Source: Bdellovibrio sp. UBA4095 (GTDB lineage Bacteria; Bdellovibrionota; Bdellovibrionia; Bdellovibrionales; Bdellovibrionaceae). Taken from it: a stretch of DNA of 64,000 nt. The notes below the pieces were generated by a model. The model did no database searches and had not been told where the DNA came from. It was given only the letters and a program-made list of their open reading frames with translations. Of this stretch, positions 26,288-34,340 are shown one piece after another. Both the position numbers and the translations under genes were made by a program. How positions within the stretch are numbered: the stretch's first letter is position 1; each line of letters begins with the position of its first letter. The stretch lies in NCBI GenBank assembly GCA_002381805.1, contig DFXZ01000004.1, positions 1,260,355 through 1,324,354 on the forward strand, in the 5' to 3' direction.

Positions 26288-26575
26288 GTGGCACGCTCAA
26301 TTAAAAAAGGTCCATTTGTCGATATCTCTCTTCAAAAGAAGATCGACCATGCGATCGAAAAGAATGATAAAAAAGTTATTAAAACTTGGTCTCGCCGCTC
26401 AACAATTCTTCCTGAGGCGATCGGACTTACTTTCGCAGTTCATAATGGAAGAAAGTTCGTTCCAGTGTACATCACGGAAAATATGATTGGTCACAAGCTC
26501 GGCGAGTTTGCTCCAACCAGAACTTTCCATGGCCATGCAGAGAAGAAAGCTTCTTCTCCTGGTGCGAAGAAGTAA
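26288..26575 (+). CDS. rpsS: 30S ribosomal protein S19
   Basis: S19 (95 residues) is a 30S head protein that contacts S13 and the A-site finger. MARSIKKGPFVDISLQKKI opens the protein and GLTFAVHNGRKFVPVYITENMIGHKLGEFAPTR is the family signature. The C terminus adds a short Lys/Ser-rich end. The start is GTG with TAGGAG. Confidence 0.98.
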   Translation: MARSIKKGPFVDISLQKKIDHAIEKNDKKVIKTWSRRSTILPEAIGLTFAVHNGRKFVPVYITENMIGHKLGEFAPTRTFHGHAEKKASSPGAKK

Positions 26576-26587
26576 TAGAGGTTGATT

Positions 26588-26920
26588 ATGGAAGTTAAAG
26601 CAAGCTTGAAATATGCAAGAGTTGGAGCTCAGAAAGCAAGATTGGTTGCTGATATGGTTCGCGGTAAAGACGTGAACGATGCAGTTAAAACTCTTACTTT
26701 TCTGAACAAAAAAACTGCAGGTATGGTAAAAAAGTTGATCGAATCAGCTGTTGCCAATGCTGAATACAAAAAGGTTATGGATATCGATAATCTTTATGTT
26801 AAGGCTATCTGGGTTGACCAGGGTCCCGTTCTTAAAAGATTCCGTCCTCGCGCACAAGGTCGCGCGTTCGGTGTTCGTAAGAAGACCAGTCACATTAACG
26901 TAGTACTCGAGGAGAAATAG
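26588..26920 (+). CDS. rplV: 50S ribosomal protein L22
   Basis: L22 (110 residues) sends a beta-hairpin into the exit tunnel; changes there give macrolide resistance in other bacteria. ARVGAQKARLVADMVRG near residues 9-25 and the hairpin region VDQGPVLKRFRPRAQGRAFGVRKKTSHI are conserved. An in-frame TTG lies two codons earlier, but ATG 26588 has AGAGG at proper spacing and is chosen. Confidence 0.97.
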   Translation: MEVKASLKYARVGAQKARLVADMVRGKDVNDAVKTLTFLNKKTAGMVKKLIESAVANAEYKKVMDIDNLYVKAIWVDQGPVLKRFRPRAQGRAFGVRKKTSHINVVLEEK

Positions 26921-26922
26921 TC

Positions 26923-27588
26923 GTGGGACAAAAGGTTAATCCAATTGGTCTAAGAGTTGGTGTTATCAGAACTTGGGATTCTCGCTGGTATGCGAAGGGT
27001 CAACAATATTTTGACAATCTCCACGAAGACATCCGCTTAAGAAAGTACCTAAAAGGTAAGCTTAAGCACGCTGGTGTCGCGAAAATTGAAATGGAACGTG
27101 CAGCGAAGAAGATTAAAATCATCATCTCTACTGCTCGTCCCGGTGTTGTAATTGGTAAAAAAGGTACTGGTATTGACGCTCTGAAAGCGGAAGTTCAAAA
27201 ACTTACACCCAACGAAGTTTTCTTGAGCATCCAAGAAGTTCGCAAGCCAGACCTCGATGCTCAGCTCGTCGCTGAGAGTATTGCTCAACAACTTGAGAAA
27301 CGAATCTCTTGGAGAAGAGCACTTAAAAAAGCTATTGCAGCTGCTATCAAAGGCGGCGTGAGAGGTATCAAGATCCGTGTTTCTGGACGTCTTGATGGAG
27401 CCGAAATTGCTCGCTCAGAGTGGTACAATGAGAAGAGTGTTCCTCTTCATACATTGAGAGCTGATATCGATTACGGTACAGCTGAAGCTTTGACGGCATA
27501 CGGAATCATCGGATTGAAAGTATGGATCTATAAAGGCGATATCTTATCTGCTCGCGAAGTTGAGGAGGCAGGTCGTGTTAAGTCCTAA
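26923..27588 (+). CDS. rpsC: 30S ribosomal protein S3
   Basis: S3 (221 residues) guards the mRNA entry channel and has helicase activity there with S4. MGQKVNPIGLRVGVIRTWDSRWYA opens the protein. The KH RNA-binding motif (ARPGVVIGKKGTGIDAL) is near residues 72-88, and the C-terminal GLKVWIYKGD segment is intact. The start is GTG. Its last 14 bases overlap the start of rplP in another frame. Confidence 0.98.
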   Translation: MGQKVNPIGLRVGVIRTWDSRWYAKGQQYFDNLHEDIRLRKYLKGKLKHAGVAKIEMERAAKKIKIIISTARPGVVIGKKGTGIDALKAEVQKLTPNEVFLSIQEVRKPDLDAQLVAESIAQQLEKRISWRRALKKAIAAAIKGGVRGIKIRVSGRLDGAEIARSEWYNEKSVPLHTLRADIDYGTAEALTAYGIIGLKVWIYKGDILSAREVEEAGRVKS

Positions 27589-27982
27589 AAGAGTAAAATG
27601 GCGTAAACAATTTGTAGGCCGCGCTACGGGTCTTGCTGTTAGAGGTTGTCACCTAGATTTTGGTGACTACGGTCTTCAAGCAATTGAAGAAGGTCGTCTA
27701 ACAGCTCGTCAGTTAGAAGCAGGTCGTATCGCAATTTCCAGAAGCGTTAAGCGTGGTGGTAAAATCTGGGTTCGTGTGTTTCCAAACATCCCAGTGACTA
27801 AGAAGCCGGCTGAAACTCGTATGGGTAGCGGTAAAGGTAACCCTGAATTATGGGTGTCTCGTGTTCTTCCTGGAAAGATTCTTTTCGAGATGAACGGTGT
27901 AACTCGTGAACAGGCAAAAGAGGCATTTGAACGTGCAGCTCATAAGCTTCCTTTCAAAACTCGTTTCTTGGCGAGGGAGTAG
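27575..27982 (+). CDS. rplP: 50S ribosomal protein L16
   Basis: L16 (135 residues) helps shape the A site and late 50S assembly. The start is GTG 27575, giving MLSPKRVKWRKQFVGRATG, the usual L16 opening, with GAGGAGG (27562-27568) as Shine-Dalgarno. An upstream TTG would add five residues with no support. The chosen start makes a 14-base overlap with rpsC. The signature RMGSGKGNPELWVSRVLPGKILFEM is near residues 82-106. Confidence 0.97.
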   Translation: MLSPKRVKWRKQFVGRATGLAVRGCHLDFGDYGLQAIEEGRLTARQLEAGRIAISRSVKRGGKIWVRVFPNIPVTKKPAETRMGSGKGNPELWVSRVLPGKILFEMNGVTREQAKEAFERAAHKLPFKTRFLARE

Positions 27983-27987
27983 TAGAT

Positions 27988-28179
27988 ATGAAATTCCAAG
28001 AGATCAAAGATCTTTCTGTAGTTGATTTGAAGAAGAAAAGAGCTGCTCTTTCCGAAGAGCTGTTCCAAGCACGTATTAAGAACTCAATTGGGCAACTTTC
28101 AAACCCAATCGAGATTCGTAATCTTCGTCGTAACATCGCTAAGATAAACACAGCGATCGTTAAAAAAGTGGCGAGATAG
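27988..28179 (+). CDS. rpmC: 50S ribosomal protein L29
   Basis: L29 (63 residues) is a two-helix protein next to L23 at the exit tunnel. It has the expected EIKDLSVVDLKKKRAALSEELFQARIKNSIGQLSNPIEIRNLRRNIAKINT pattern in two helices. Start ATG is five bases after rplP, with GGGAG in the rplP end. Confidence 0.97.
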   Translation: MKFQEIKDLSVVDLKKKRAALSEELFQARIKNSIGQLSNPIEIRNLRRNIAKINTAIVKKVAR

Positions 28180-28188
28180 AGGTAGAGA

Positions 28189-28461
28189 ATGGCAACTGAA
28201 ACTAATACTAGAGGACGTAAAATTGAAGTCGTAGGTGAAGTTATCAGTGACAAGATGGATAAAACTATCTCTGTCCTCATCTACCGCATGGTAAAACACC
28301 CTAAGTACGGAAAGTATGTTAAGAAGACATCTGTATTCAAGGCTCATGACGAAAATAACCAAGCTAAGCTTGGCGATATCGTTAAGATTCGTGAAACACG
28401 TCCTCTTAGCAAAACAAAGCGCTGGGCTTTGGCTGAAGTCGTAGAGACAGCGAAAGCGTAG
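28189..28461 (+). CDS. rpsQ: 30S ribosomal protein S17
   Basis: S17 (90 residues) is an early-binding OB-fold protein of the 30S body. The core reads GEVISDKMDKTISVLIYRMVKHPKYGKYVKKTSVFKAHDE, followed by GDIVKIRETRPLSKTKRW. It is preceded by AGAGGTAGAG, a good Shine-Dalgarno. A Thr/Arg-rich N-terminal extension of about ten residues is present. Confidence 0.97.
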   Translation: MATETNTRGRKIEVVGEVISDKMDKTISVLIYRMVKHPKYGKYVKKTSVFKAHDENNQAKLGDIVKIRETRPLSKTKRWALAEVVETAKA

Positions 28462-28471
28462 GAGTGAAGTC

Positions 28472-28840
28472 ATGATTCAAATGCAAACAAGACTAAATGT
28501 GGCAGACAACTCAGGCGCTAAAGAAGTTATGTGCGTTAAAGTTCTGGGTGGTTCAAAAAGAAGATTTGCTTCTATCGGAGACATCATTGTTGTTTCTATT
28601 AAAGAAGCTCTTCCAAATGCTAAAGTTAAAAAAGGTGATGTCGCTAAAGCAGTGGTAGTTAGAACTGTGCACAAGCTTCGTCGTCCAGATGGATCTTACA
28701 TCCGTTTCGATGACAATTCTGCAGTTTTGATCAACGCTTCTAAAGAGCCCATCGGAACACGTATCTTTGGCCCAGTTGCCAGAGAATTGAGAGCAAAGTC
28801 GTTCGTTAAGATCGTTTCTTTGGCTCCGGAAGTTCTATAA
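28472..28840 (+). CDS. rplN: 50S ribosomal protein L14
   Basis: L14 (122 residues) lies at the subunit interface and is the binding site of the silencing factor RsfS. The opening MIQMQTRLNVADNSGAKEVMCVKVLGGSKRR and the end FGPVARELRAKSFVKIVSLAPEVL are standard. The next gene is rplE after only ten bases; rplX, which usually lies here, is missing. Confidence 0.98.
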   Translation: MIQMQTRLNVADNSGAKEVMCVKVLGGSKRRFASIGDIIVVSIKEALPNAKVKKGDVAKAVVVRTVHKLRRPDGSYIRFDDNSAVLINASKEPIGTRIFGPVARELRAKSFVKIVSLAPEVL

Positions 28841-28850
28841 GAGGTGTGAT

Positions 28851-29390
28851 GTGAATCGCTTACATGCAAAATACAAAAAAGAGATCGCTCCCGCTCTGAA
28901 AAATCAATTGGGAGTAAAGAACGTGATGCAAGTTCCAGGTTTAGAGAAAATCACTCTAAGCGTGTGCTTGAGCGAAGCTGTTCAAAATCCAAAGATTTTG
29001 AACACTGTCGTTGACGAGTTGACTGCTATCACCGGACAAAAAGCTGTTATCACAAAGGCTAAAAAGGCTATCTCTAACTTTAAGCTACGTGCTGGCATCC
29101 CATTGGGTGTTCGCGTTACTTTAAGAAGAGACAGAATGTGGTCTTTCATGGATCGTTTGAACACTTTGGCACTTCCTCGCGTAAGAGACTTCCGCGGTTT
29201 GCCAAACAAAGGTTTCGATGGACGTGGTAACTACAATATGGGCTTGAAAGAGCAGATCGTGTTCCCAGAAATTAACTACGATAAAGTAGATAAAGTTCGC
29301 GGGATGAATATCACAATCTGTACAACTGCGAAGAACGATGCAGAGGGCAGAGCGCTTCTTGAAGCACTTGGCATGCCCTTCAGAAAGTAA
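28851..29390 (+). CDS. rplE: 50S ribosomal protein L5
   Basis: L5 (179 residues) binds 5S rRNA and bridges to the 30S head. RLHAKYKKEIAPALKNQLG opens it, and the family regions GQKAVITKAKKAISNFKLRAGIPLGVRVTLRRDRMW and VRDFRGLPNKGFDGRGNYNMGLKEQIVFPEI are intact. The start is GTG with AGAGGTG. It follows rplN directly, taking the position where L24 would be expected. Confidence 0.98.
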   Translation: MNRLHAKYKKEIAPALKNQLGVKNVMQVPGLEKITLSVCLSEAVQNPKILNTVVDELTAITGQKAVITKAKKAISNFKLRAGIPLGVRVTLRRDRMWSFMDRLNTLALPRVRDFRGLPNKGFDGRGNYNMGLKEQIVFPEINYDKVDKVRGMNITICTTAKNDAEGRALLEALGMPFRK

Positions 29391-29401
29391 GAAGGTGTCA
29401 A

Positions 29402-29707
29402 GTGGCTCGTAAAGCAAGTATTGAAAAAAACAACAAAAGAAAAGAGCTTTCAAAACGCTACGCTCAATATAGAAAAGAGCTTAGAGAAAAAGCTGTGGAT
29501 ATGAAGCTTTCTGATGAAGAAAGAGCAACTGCACGTAAAAAGTTGCAATCTCTTCCTAAGAATACAAATCCAAACCGCGTGATTACACGTTGTGAGATTT
29601 CTGGTCGCCCTCGTGGTAACTACAGAAAGTTTGGTTTGTCCAGAATCGCGTTCAGACAACTTGCGCTTGATGGTAAGTTGCCAGGCGTAACGAAAGCTAG
29701 CTGGTAG
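29402..29707 (+). CDS. rpsN: 30S ribosomal protein S14, zinc-free long form
   Basis: S14 (101 residues) is a late-binding 30S head protein. This is the long form without the four-cysteine zinc site; only one cysteine appears, in NRVITRCEISGRPRGNYRKFGLSRIAFR. The N-terminal helix is Lys/Glu-rich. The start is GTG with AAGGTG as Shine-Dalgarno. Confidence 0.97.
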   Translation: MARKASIEKNNKRKELSKRYAQYRKELREKAVDMKLSDEERATARKKLQSLPKNTNPNRVITRCEISGRPRGNYRKFGLSRIAFRQLALDGKLPGVTKASW

Positions 29708-29715
29708 AGGTTGAA

Positions 29716-30105
29716 ATGGATACTATTGCACAGTTTCTTACATTGATCAGAAACGCTGGAGCGGCAAAGCACGAAAAAGTGGATATGCCAGCATCTAAGC
29801 TAAGAGCAGGTATTGCTCAAATCCTTGCAAACGAGGGTTTGATCAGAAGCTTTAAGGTTGCGAAAGATAGCAAACAAGGAATCATGCGTGTTTACCTAAA
29901 ATACGATGAGAACGGAAACCATGCTATCAACTCAATCGACAGAGCGAGCAGACCTGGTAGAAGAATTTATGTTAAATCAGATAAAATTCCTCAAGTACGT
30001 TCTGGGATGGGTATGTCCATCTTAAGCACAAGCAAGGGGATCATGAGCGCAAAGCAAGCTAAAGAGCAAAATCTCGGCGGCGAACTCCTTTGCACACTTT
30101 GGTAG
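29716..30105 (+). CDS. rpsH: 30S ribosomal protein S8
   Basis: S8 (129 residues) is a primary 16S rRNA binder and, in E. coli, the repressor of the spc operon. DTIAQFLTLIRNAGAAKHEKVDMPASKLRAGIAQIL and the signature GMGMSILSTSKGIMSAKQAKEQNLGGELLCTLW are present. Spacing to rplF is seven bases. Confidence 0.97.
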   Translation: MDTIAQFLTLIRNAGAAKHEKVDMPASKLRAGIAQILANEGLIRSFKVAKDSKQGIMRVYLKYDENGNHAINSIDRASRPGRRIYVKSDKIPQVRSGMGMSILSTSKGIMSAKQAKEQNLGGELLCTLW

Positions 30106-30112
30106 GTGAATT

Positions 30113-30655
30113 ATGTCTCGTATTGGAAAAGCACCCGTTGTTTTTGATAACACAGTACAAGTAAGCGTAACACCTGCTAACGAAGTTGTCGTTAAAGGTG
30201 CGAAGAGCTCTCTTAAAATCGGAATGTTGAGCAATGTTTCCGCTAAAGTTGAAGGTAACCAAGTTATCTTGACTCGCAATAACGACACTAAAGAAAGTCG
30301 TTCATTGCACGGACTTTACAGAGCTCTTGTTCAAAACGCAGTTACTGGAGTTTCTAAGGGCTTTACAAAAGGTCTTGAGCTTCAGGGCGTTGGATACCGT
30401 GCGAACGTAGCTGGTAAGAAGCTAGAGTTATCTCTAGGATTCTCTCACCCTATTTCGTTTGATATTCCAGAGGGTATTGAAATTAAGGTCGATAAGCAAA
30501 CAAACATCAGTATCACTGGTGCAAGCAAAGAGCTTGTTGGTCAAATTGCTGCTAAAATCCGTGATTTACGTCCTCCTGAACCTTACCTCGGTAAGGGTGT
30601 TCGCTACTCTGGTGAACAGATCAGACGTAAAGCTGGTAAGTCGGCTGGTAAATAA
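30113..30655 (+). CDS. rplF: 50S ribosomal protein L6
   Basis: L6 (180 residues) lies near the sarcin-ricin loop. MSRIGKAPVVFDNTVQVSV opens it, and the C-terminal signature LRPPEPYLGKGVRYSGEQIRRKAGKS is complete. Start ATG is seven bases after rpsH, with TAGGTG as Shine-Dalgarno. Confidence 0.97.
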   Translation: MSRIGKAPVVFDNTVQVSVTPANEVVVKGAKSSLKIGMLSNVSAKVEGNQVILTRNNDTKESRSLHGLYRALVQNAVTGVSKGFTKGLELQGVGYRANVAGKKLELSLGFSHPISFDIPEGIEIKVDKQTNISITGASKELVGQIAAKIRDLRPPEPYLGKGVRYSGEQIRRKAGKSAGK

Positions 30656-30668
30656 TTGAGGTAATGTT

Positions 30669-31034
30669 ATGAAATTAAATTTTAATAAGCATACAAGCGA
30701 AAGAAAAGTAAATCGCCTCAAGAAGAAGATTAGAATCCGCAAGACCGTAAAAGGAACTGCGGAAAGACCTCGTCTTTGTGTATTCAGAAGCGGTAAGCAT
30801 ATGTACGCACAGATTATCAATGACGTTGACGGCCACACTTTGGTTGCTGTTTCTTCTCTTGGTACTGAGGACAAGTCTGGAATCGAATTGGCTAAGCACA
30901 TTGGTATGGAAGCAGCCAAGGCGGCGACTTCTAAGAATATCAAAAACGTGGTTTTCGATAGAAACGGTTATCTCTACCACGGCCGTGTAAAATCTCTTGC
31001 TGAGGGCGCTCGTGAGGGCGGCCTTAATTTCTAA
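30669..31034 (+). CDS. rplR: 50S ribosomal protein L18
   Basis: L18 (121 residues) binds 5S rRNA together with L5. The C-terminal region FDRNGYLYHGRVKSLAEGAREGGLNF and the RPRLCVFRSGKHMYAQIINDVDGHTLVAVSS segment are standard. It starts 13 bases after rplF with TTGAGG upstream. Confidence 0.97.
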   Translation: MKLNFNKHTSERKVNRLKKKIRIRKTVKGTAERPRLCVFRSGKHMYAQIINDVDGHTLVAVSSLGTEDKSGIELAKHIGMEAAKAATSKNIKNVVFDRNGYLYHGRVKSLAEGAREGGLNF

Positions 31035-31044
31035 GGAGTGATGT

Positions 31045-31494
31045 GTGGAGAAAACTCAAGGTGAATTAGAAGAACGCGTAGTAGCGATCAACCGAGTAAC
31101 CAAAGTTGTTAAGGGTGGTCGTCGTTTCTCTTTCGCAGCTCTTGTTGTTGTTGGTAACAAAGCAGGGGACGTAGGATTCGGATCTGGCAAAGCTGGTGAA
31201 GTTCCTGAGGCTATCGGAAAAGCAAGCAGATCTGCAAAGAAATCTGCAAGCGGCGTAGTTTTGAAAGAAGGACGTACAATTCCCCACGAAGTGATCGGCA
31301 GATTCGGTGCAGCTAAGGTTGTTATGAAGCCTGCAGCTCCTGGTACTGGTGTTATCGCTGGTGGTGCGGTTCGTGCTGTTCTTGAATCAGTTGGCGTGAA
31401 AGACATTCTTACTAAGTGTGTAGGGACTCGTAATCCTCACAACGCTGTAAGAGCAACAATCGACGGCTTAAAGCAGTTGAAACAACAGCTTTAA
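31045..31494 (+). CDS. rpsE: 30S ribosomal protein S5
   Basis: S5 (149 residues) works in decoding accuracy and mRNA entry. The N-terminal double-stranded RNA-binding fold with RVTKVVKGGRRFSFAALVVVGNKAGDVGFGSGKAGEVPEAIGKA is intact, as is the C-terminal GTGVIAGGAVRAVLESVGVKDILTKC. It is on the short side for the family. The start is GTG with AAGGAG. Confidence 0.97.
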   Translation: MEKTQGELEERVVAINRVTKVVKGGRRFSFAALVVVGNKAGDVGFGSGKAGEVPEAIGKASRSAKKSASGVVLKEGRTIPHEVIGRFGAAKVVMKPAAPGTGVIAGGAVRAVLESVGVKDILTKCVGTRNPHNAVRATIDGLKQLKQQL

Positions 31495-31511
31495 GAGAGA
31501 TGGTGGCAAAT

Positions 31512-31697
31512 ATGGCTAAAACATTCGTTGTAACATTAAAAAGATCAGTGATTGGCTGCACTCAAGATCAAAAAGATGCAGTCAGAGTTCTTGGTTTGAA
31601 GAGACGTCATCACACTGTTGAAGTGAAGGACTCTCCTGCAAGCCGTGGGAACATCATGAAAGTTCAACACCTCGTTGAAGTTGAAGTTAAGGGGTAA
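31512..31697 (+). CDS. rpmD: 50S ribosomal protein L30
   Basis: L30 (61 residues) is a small 50S protein missing from some bacterial lineages. MAKTFVVTLKRSVIGCTQDQKDAVRVLGLKRRHHTVEVKDSPASRGNIMKVQHLVEVE is a full match to the family. ATG 31512 is chosen over ATG 31500 because it gives the family-standard start and a GGTGG element lies about six bases upstream. Confidence 0.95.
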   Translation: MAKTFVVTLKRSVIGCTQDQKDAVRVLGLKRRHHTVEVKDSPASRGNIMKVQHLVEVEVKG

Positions 31698-31699
31698 TC

Positions 31700-32137
31700 A
31701 TGAGCTTGCTTAAAACACTTGCTCCCAAAGCGGGATCAAAGCACAGCCCAAAAAGAATCGGTCGCGGTATCGGTTCTGGTATGGGTGGAACATCTACAAA
31801 GGGTCACAAGGGTCAATTGGCTCGTACCGGTGGCACAGTGCGTAGAGGCTTCGAAGGTGGTCAAACGCCCCTTCATCGCAGACTTCCGAAGTTTGGCTTT
31901 AGCAACGTCGCGTTTGCTAACAACTTTGAGATTGTCAATATCGGACAACTTGCTAAATTTTCTGGAGAGGTAACTCCTGAAACTTTACATGCAGCTGGAT
32001 TAGTATCTGGTGGCGCCGTAAAGATTTTGGGAAATGGTGAGCTAAAAGCAGCTTTGACTGTGAAGGCTCATAAATTTTCAGAAAGCGCTAAGAAAGCTAT
32101 TGAAGCTGCTGGCGGCAAAGTCGAGGTAATTAAGTAG
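31700..32137 (+). CDS. rplO: 50S ribosomal protein L15
   Basis: L15 (145 residues) is a late-assembly 50S protein with a long glycine-rich N-terminal arm. That arm is visible as KRIGRGIGSGMGGTSTKGHKGQLARTGGTVRRGFEGGQTPLHRRLPKFGF. The stop codon shares one base with the GTG of secY, so translation of the two is probably coupled. Confidence 0.97.
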   Translation: MSLLKTLAPKAGSKHSPKRIGRGIGSGMGGTSTKGHKGQLARTGGTVRRGFEGGQTPLHRRLPKFGFSNVAFANNFEIVNIGQLAKFSGEVTPETLHAAGLVSGGAVKILGNGELKAALTVKAHKFSESAKKAIEAAGGKVEVIK

Positions 32138-33465
32138 TGTCTGCAATTGAGAGCATCGCAAAGAATTCTGATCTTCGTAAGCGTATTCTTTTCACGTTGG
32201 CTATTTTGGCTATTTACAGAATTGGTGTCCACGTCCCAACTCCTGGAGTTGATGGAAGTGCGGTGCTCTCTTTCTTTGAAGCACAAAGCCGCGGGATCTT
32301 TGGGTTGTTTAATACCTTCACGGGTGGTGCTCTCTCTCAGTTCAGCGTTTTTGCACTGGGAATCATGCCCTACATTTCTGCGTCGATTATTTTTCAACTT
32401 CTAACTTCTGCTATTCCATATTTGGAGTCATTGAAGAAGGAAGGCGAACAAGGTCGTCGCAAAATCAATCAGTACACTCGTTATGCGACGGTCGCTTTGG
32501 CGATTGTGCAAGGTTACGGGATCAGTAGCTGGTTGATGAATTCTACAAGCCCAGATGGACATCCTCTCGTGATTGCTCCGACTGTGGCATTCCTGCCATT
32601 CCAAGTAATGACTATCATCACATTAACTGCAGGAACCTGCTTTATAATGTGGTTGGGTGAGCAGATCACTGAAAGAGGTATCGGTAACGGTGCTTCACTT
32701 ATCATCTTTACAGGTATCGCTGCGGCTATCCCTGGCGGAGCTCAACAGTTGTGGGAGCTTGTTTCCACTGGCGAGATGCGATTCATCTTTGCCTTGATTT
32801 TAGTTGCCTTCATGGTGGCTATTATCGCAGCTGTTATCTATGTGGAAGTGGCGCAGCGTCGCATCACTGTCCAGTATTCTCAACGTCAAGGTGGCGGCGG
32901 AATGCAGTCTATGCAAACTCCAACAAGCCACTTACCTCTAAAAATCAATTTTTCTGGTGTAATCCCACCTATCTTCGCAAGCTCCTTGTTGATGTTCCCT
33001 GCAACAATGGCTCAGTTTGTTGATACACCATGGTTGAAGTCCTTACAGGATTCATTGAATCCATCGGGAACGATCTTCAACATCATGTTCGTAGCTTTGA
33101 TTGTGTTCTTTTCTTTCTTCTACACTGAGATTGTTTTCAACCCGAATGAAGTTGCAGACAATTTGAAAAAATATGGCGGTTTTGTTCCTGGCGTTCGTGC
33201 TGGTAAAAGTACTGCTGACTACATCCAAAGAGTTCTAGAGCGCGTGAACGTTTTGGGTTGTATCTACTTAAGTGCTATTTGTGTGTTGCCGGGAATTCTG
33301 GCGACCTCGTTGAATGTTCCCTTCCAGTTTGGTGGTACCAGCTTGCTCATCCTTGTCGGTGTGGCATTGGATACTGCTCAACAAATCCAGTCTCATATGA
33401 TCACTCAAAAGTATGAAGGCTTCATGAAGGGCGCGAAGATCCGTAGCAGAAGGGTTCAGTTCTAA
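32137..33465 (+). CDS. secY: Preprotein translocase channel subunit SecY
   Basis: This 442-residue, ten-helix channel protein exports unfolded proteins with SecE (also in this window) and SecG. The plug/TM2 region (ALSQFSVFALGIMPYISASIIFQLLTS) and the cytosolic loop with EFNPNEVADNLKKYGGFVPGVRAGKSTADYI-type sequence are present. The start is GTG overlapping the rplO stop by one base, with a GAGG Shine-Dalgarno inside rplO. Its stop in turn overlaps adk by one base. Confidence 0.98.
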   Translation: MSAIESIAKNSDLRKRILFTLAILAIYRIGVHVPTPGVDGSAVLSFFEAQSRGIFGLFNTFTGGALSQFSVFALGIMPYISASIIFQLLTSAIPYLESLKKEGEQGRRKINQYTRYATVALAIVQGYGISSWLMNSTSPDGHPLVIAPTVAFLPFQVMTIITLTAGTCFIMWLGEQITERGIGNGASLIIFTGIAAAIPGGAQQLWELVSTGEMRFIFALILVAFMVAIIAAVIYVEVAQRRITVQYSQRQGGGGMQSMQTPTSHLPLKINFSGVIPPIFASSLLMFPATMAQFVDTPWLKSLQDSLNPSGTIFNIMFVALIVFFSFFYTEIVFNPNEVADNLKKYGGFVPGVRAGKSTADYIQRVLERVNVLGCIYLSAICVLPGILATSLNVPFQFGGTSLLILVGVALDTAQQIQSHMITQKYEGFMKGAKIRSRRVQF

Positions 33466-34100
33466 TGAATGTGATTCTCTTCGGCGCTCCTGGAGCTGGT
33501 AAAGGCACTCAATCTGAGATTCTAATTGATCGTAACGGAATGACGCAAATCAGCACCGGAGATCTTTTTAGAGCGGCGATTAAGGGTCAAACTGAGCTGG
33601 GTAAAAAAGCCCAAGAGTTTATGGATAAAGGCCAACTTGTACCGGATAACATTGTTATTGGTATGGTTGAAGAAGTCCTCCAAAAGGGCGTTAAGAATTT
33701 TATTTTAGATGGTTTTCCTAGGACAGTGGCGCAAGCCCAGGCTTTGGATGAACTACTTAAGAAGATGAATCTTTCTATTGGAAAAGCTATTTTTTTAGAA
33801 GTTCCAATGAAAATATTGATGGATCGTTTGACAGGTAGACGGGTCTGTAAGAATTGCGGAACTGTCTATCATATAGTCAGTAAGCCTACCAAGACGGAAG
33901 GCAAATGTGACGCTTGTGGTGGAGAGGTCATTCAGCGTAATGACGATAAGGCTGAGGTCATTGAGACCCGTCTTAAAACCTACCAAGAGTTCACAAGCCC
34001 TTTGAAAGAGTTTTATAAAAAAGAAGACAAATACATTGAAGTGGACGGAAATAGAGACGCCGAAGAAGTCTATAAAGAGATCGAAAAAATAATAAATTAG
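33465..34100 (+). CDS. adk: Adenylate kinase
   Basis: This 211-residue enzyme equilibrates ATP, ADP and AMP in the cytoplasm. The P-loop GAPGAGKGTQ is near residues 7-16, followed by STGDLFRAAI and DGFPRTVAQA. The long LID domain carries a zinc-type four-cysteine cluster (CKNCGTVYH ... CDACGGE, about residues 127-150), unlike the E. coli enzyme. It follows secY with a one-base overlap. The usual neighbours map and infA are not found between it and rpmJ. Confidence 0.97.
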   Translation: MNVILFGAPGAGKGTQSEILIDRNGMTQISTGDLFRAAIKGQTELGKKAQEFMDKGQLVPDNIVIGMVEEVLQKGVKNFILDGFPRTVAQAQALDELLKKMNLSIGKAIFLEVPMKILMDRLTGRRVCKNCGTVYHIVSKPTKTEGKCDACGGEVIQRNDDKAEVIETRLKTYQEFTSPLKEFYKKEDKYIEVDGNRDAEEVYKEIEKIIN

Positions 34101-34224
34101 ACGGCTGTATTATTTTTATCTCTAGACTTTAATGGTTTTCGGTGTTAGCGTGCCGGACCGCATTCATGTTTTTGCTGGTATTGTTGCTTCCTTTTTGGAA
34201 GTAAACCTAAGTGGGAAGACAATT

Positions 34225-34338
34225 ATGAAAGTAAGACCATCAGTTAAAAAAATCTGTAATAAGTGCAAAGTTATTAAAAGAAAAGGCGTTATTCGCGTTA
34301 TCTGCGAGAACCCTAAACATAAGCAAAGGCAGGGCTAA
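34225..34338 (+). CDS. rpmJ: 50S ribosomal protein L36
   Basis: L36 is a 37-residue zinc ribbon: MKVRPSVKKICNKCKVIKRKG, then a Cys in VICENPKHKQRQG. Three cysteines and one histidine fit the zinc-binding form. A longer reading frame starting at 34132 exists, but ATG 34225 with GTGGGAAG upstream gives the exact family protein. rpsM follows after two bases. Confidence 0.96.
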   Translation: MKVRPSVKKICNKCKVIKRKGVIRVICENPKHKQRQG

Positions 34339-34340
34339 TC

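Noticed and set aside
34132..34224. N-terminal extension of L36 from 34132
   Set aside because: L36 is a 37-residue protein and ATG 34225 with its own ribosome site gives the exact family sequence.
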